Source of the DNA: Chlamydiota bacterium | GTDB lineage: Bacteria > Chlamydiota > Chlamydiia > Chlamydiales > Waddliaceae | Direction: 5' to 3' | Assembly (NCBI GenBank): GCA_011065005.1 | Contig: JAAKFP010000001.1 | Coordinates: forward strand, 1-23,409 | DNA length: 23,409 nt | Program-made: the position numbers and the translations under genes | The notes under the pieces: generated by a model | Seen by the model: the letters and a program-made list of their open reading frames with translations, nothing else | Told to the model about the DNA's origin: nothing | Databases searched by the model: none | Shown here: one piece after another, positions 21,414 to 23,409 of the stretch | Layout: every line of letters starts with the position of its first letter | How positions within the stretch are numbered: position 1 is the first letter of the stretch

Positions 21414-22589
21414 ATGAAAAATTATTTGTTTACTTCAGAGTCGGTGGCTATTGGCCATCCAGATAAAATTGCAGACCAGATTTCGGATGCTATTCTCGAT
21501 GCGTGCTTACGTGAGGATCCCGATTCCAAAGTGGCTTGTGAGACCATGGTCAGCACGGGCTTAGTGATATTGGGTGGAGAAATTACAACCAAAGCGCTTT
21601 TCGACTATCAAGATGTTGTTCGTGAAACCATCAAAAAGATTGGATACTGTGATAGTGCCTTAGGTTTTGACTATCGATCTTGTGGAGTGATACGCGCGAT
21701 TAATAAGCAATCTGAGGATATTGCACTCGGTGTAGAGGAAGGGAAAGGGTTGTACCAGGAACAGGGGGCTGGAGATCAAGGTATTATGTTTGGGTATGCC
21801 TGCGATGAGACCCCAGAACTCATGCCCATGCCTATCATGTTTGTTCATCATATCATGAAGGAACTACAGAGATTGCGCGAGGAAAATATTTTACCTTACC
21901 TAAGACCTGATGGCAAAGCACAGGTCACTGTTGAGTATAATGATCAACATGTCCCACAACGGATACACACCGTCGTCATTGGTGCCCAACACAGTGAAGA
22001 TGTAGATCTAGAGACTATCACCAAAGATATGAAGGATATTGTCTATAGGATTGCACCTGCGGGTTTTGTCCATGATAAAACACGCTTCCTTGTCAATCCC
22101 TCAGGCCGTTTTGTGATTGGTGGTCCCGTTGCCGACTGCGGACTTACGGGTCGCAAAACCATCGTTGACACTTATGGTGGGATGGCTCGTCATGGTGGAG
22201 GGGCATTTTCAGGGAAAGATCCTTCTAAGGTTGATCGCTCTGCCGCTTATGCTGCCCGCTATGTTGCAAAGAATATCGTTGCTGCGAAACTCGCAAAGAA
22301 GTGCGAAGTACAGGTCTCCTATGCTCTTGGAGTTGCTGATCCGATATCCATTAAAGTGGATACTTTTGGTACGGGAAGCGTTAGTGAAGATGAGTTGAGT
22401 GAGGCGATTTTTTCTGTCTTTGACCTTTCTCCTAAAGGGATCAATGAAATGCTCGACCTAAAGAGACCTATCTATTTTAAGACAGCTTTTGGTGGGCATT
22501 TTGGTCGTGAGGAAGAGGCGTTTACTTGGGAGAGAACGAACAGGGTAGAGCAGCTCCAGCAAATTCTTGGCAATCGCTTGTTGTCGTAG
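21414..22589 (+). CDS. metK: S-adenosylmethionine synthetase
   Basis: Makes SAM from methionine and ATP, in the cytosol. Motifs are [20 protein letters not shown] near the N-terminus, the ATP-binding hexapeptide GAGDQG at 118-123, the P-loop-like GGGAFSGKD at 261-269, and [16 protein letters not shown] just before it. At 391 residues it is complete and has the normal size. Chlamydiaceae have lost metK and import SAM, so its presence fits an environmental chlamydia with more biosynthetic capacity. It has no operon partners in the window. Confidence 0.95.
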   Translation: MKNYLFTSESVAIGHPDKIADQISDAILDACLREDPDSKVACETMVSTGLVILGGEITTKALFDYQDVVRETIKKIGYCDSALGFDYRSCGVIRAINKQSEDIALGVEEGKGLYQEQGAGDQGIMFGYACDETPELMPMPIMFVHHIMKELQRLREENILPYLRPDGKAQVTVEYNDQHVPQRIHTVVIGAQHSEDVDLETITKDMKDIVYRIAPAGFVHDKTRFLVNPSGRFVIGGPVADCGLTGRKTIVDTYGGMARHGGGAFSGKDPSKVDRSAAYAARYVAKNIVAAKLAKKCEVQVSYALGVADPISIKVDTFGTGSVSEDELSEAIFSVFDLSPKGINEMLDLKRPIYFKTAFGGHFGREEEAFTWERTNRVEQLQQILGNRLLS

Positions 22590-22604
22590 GAAGAGTCATC
22601 GTAA

Positions 22605-22662
22605 CCGTTCACCTCTATCTGGTAACCGTGAAGATCGCGAAGGACGCGCGAAGATTTTTTTA
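22605..22662. repeat. Family C hairpin repeat, half copy
   Basis: CCGTTCACCTCTATC followed by a GTAACCGTGAAG-ATCGCGAAG-GACGCGCGAAG series is the reverse complement, with a few changes, of the right arm of the repeat at 7429-7614. The other arm is absent. An A/T-rich gap leads directly to the truncated transposase-like gene, so the missing arm may have been lost with it. Confidence 0.6.
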
Positions 22663-22790
22663 TTAATTAGTGCTTGGAAGAAAAGTCAATAAATACATTC
22701 ACAATGCTTTCTAAGGCTATTTACTCTTCAAATTAGTGGACGAAGAATGCTAGTATTTATCCCAAAAAACTCTTCTAAGGCCTTTTTTCT

Positions 22791-23409
22791 CTAAAACTTC
22801 GAACGGGTTCCAAACATGCCTATGCCACTTGCCACTGCAACAGAACGGTCTTTGTTGTCGCTGAGATGGTTAATATGACGGTAGCCGCTTAGTATACGCA
22901 TGACATTAAGTAGAGCAAGGTTAGAGATCTCCTTCCCACGCAGTCTCAGGGGGCCATATGTCTCAAATGCTTGAATGATTCCGAGGCCACTGACAAGAGG
23001 GGCAAGAAGTATTGGTCCGGGATCACAGATGTGAAAAGGGAACCTCTTCATTTTTTTGGCAATCAATTCGAAATGTCTATTTTGACGTCGTGTTTTTAGC
23101 AACTCTTCTTCATCCACTAGCTGAACGCTAGTTTTAATGGGAACAAAGCCTTTAGGAACTTCGCGGTCTAAAAGATCGCTACCCCCCAAATACTGTTGTA
23201 GGTCGACGGGACCCCTCGATTTGTCCTCAATTCCCCAGTGTTTCACAATGAGGTTCACAACGTTTCGATCACATTTTAGGCCAAGCTCTGTCACAATTTG
23301 CTCCCCTGAATATTTAGGATAACGCAATTTTTTAAGAATTATCTCCAGCTGTGTTGCCTCCGACACGGTCTTACTCGAGCCAATGGAGTATGCAGGTAAA
23401 ACCGCCCAT
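22791..23409 (-). pseudogene. Truncated transposase-like gene (5' part only)
   Basis: The frame is open from the window edge to the TAG at 22791-22793. A GTG at 23366 is one possible start, but the frame continues upstream without a stop, so the N-terminus lies outside the window or at that GTG. The protein segment LVSGLGIIQAFETYGPLRLRGKEISNLALLNVMRILSGY and DRSVAVASGIGMFGTRSKF resembles the N-terminal half of a large putative transposase family in which FGTRSKFYE continues into the catalytic core. Here it stops right after FGTRSKF, so the catalytic part is missing. The family name is not certain. It is likely a dead insertion-sequence remnant. Confidence 0.5.

Overview
The window looks like chromosome of an environmental (amoeba-associated type) member of the Chlamydiae. 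The evidence is gene order. A minus-strand dsbD lies divergent from a plus-strand tolQ/exbB, tolR/exbD, TonB/TolA-like, tolB block, followed later by pal and a LysM protein gene, which is the order known from Chlamydia trachomatis CT595-CT601. nqrA is also isolated from the other nqr genes, as in Chlamydiaceae. Stand-alone murI (glutamate racemase) and metK (SAM synthetase) argue against Chlamydiaceae, which lack them, and for a Waddlia/Parachlamydia/Simkania-like lineage. The exact genus cannot be read from the sequence.

Layout. 1-1478: a copy of a dispersed upstream repeat (family A), a promoter and an all-helical orphan protein. 1480-2562: an MscS-type channel. 2563-3980: hairpins, a reading-frame remnant and a HigB/HigA toxin-antitoxin operon bracketed by two near-identical perfect palindromes. 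3979-7360 (minus): nqrA followed by a 658-residue protein that joins a beta-propeller-like region to a BMT5-like rRNA methyltransferase domain. 7429-7614: a hairpin repeat (family C). 7621-9831 (minus): dsbD. 9982-13233 (plus): tolQ-tolR-tolA-tolB with gaps of 1 to 13 bases. 13234-17413: an accessory block that splits tolB from pal. It holds a nested repeat pair, a small membrane protein, family A repeats and an 826-residue effector-like protein with a lysine-rich NLS-like stretch and a C-terminal HicA-like domain. 17414-20395: pal, LysM protein, murI and deoC. 20485-20807: second copy of the 0.35-kb MITE-like element (family B), abutting a small exported/membrane protein. 21414-22589: metK. 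22605-23409: half a family C repeat and a truncated transposase-like gene.

How it fits together. The Tol-Pal genes build the envelope-spanning complex that links inner membrane, periplasm and outer membrane during division. The LysM protein and MurI add peptidoglycan binding and D-glutamate supply to the same operon, and DsbD supplies periplasmic reductant to an envelope whose Pal is unusually cysteine-rich. The accessory parts are three orphan multidomain proteins, a TA module and at least five repeat families. The most interesting signals are the two eukaryote-facing or toxin-derived fusions, and the family A repeat, which lies exactly 17 bases upstream of the -35 box of both orphan effector-like genes.
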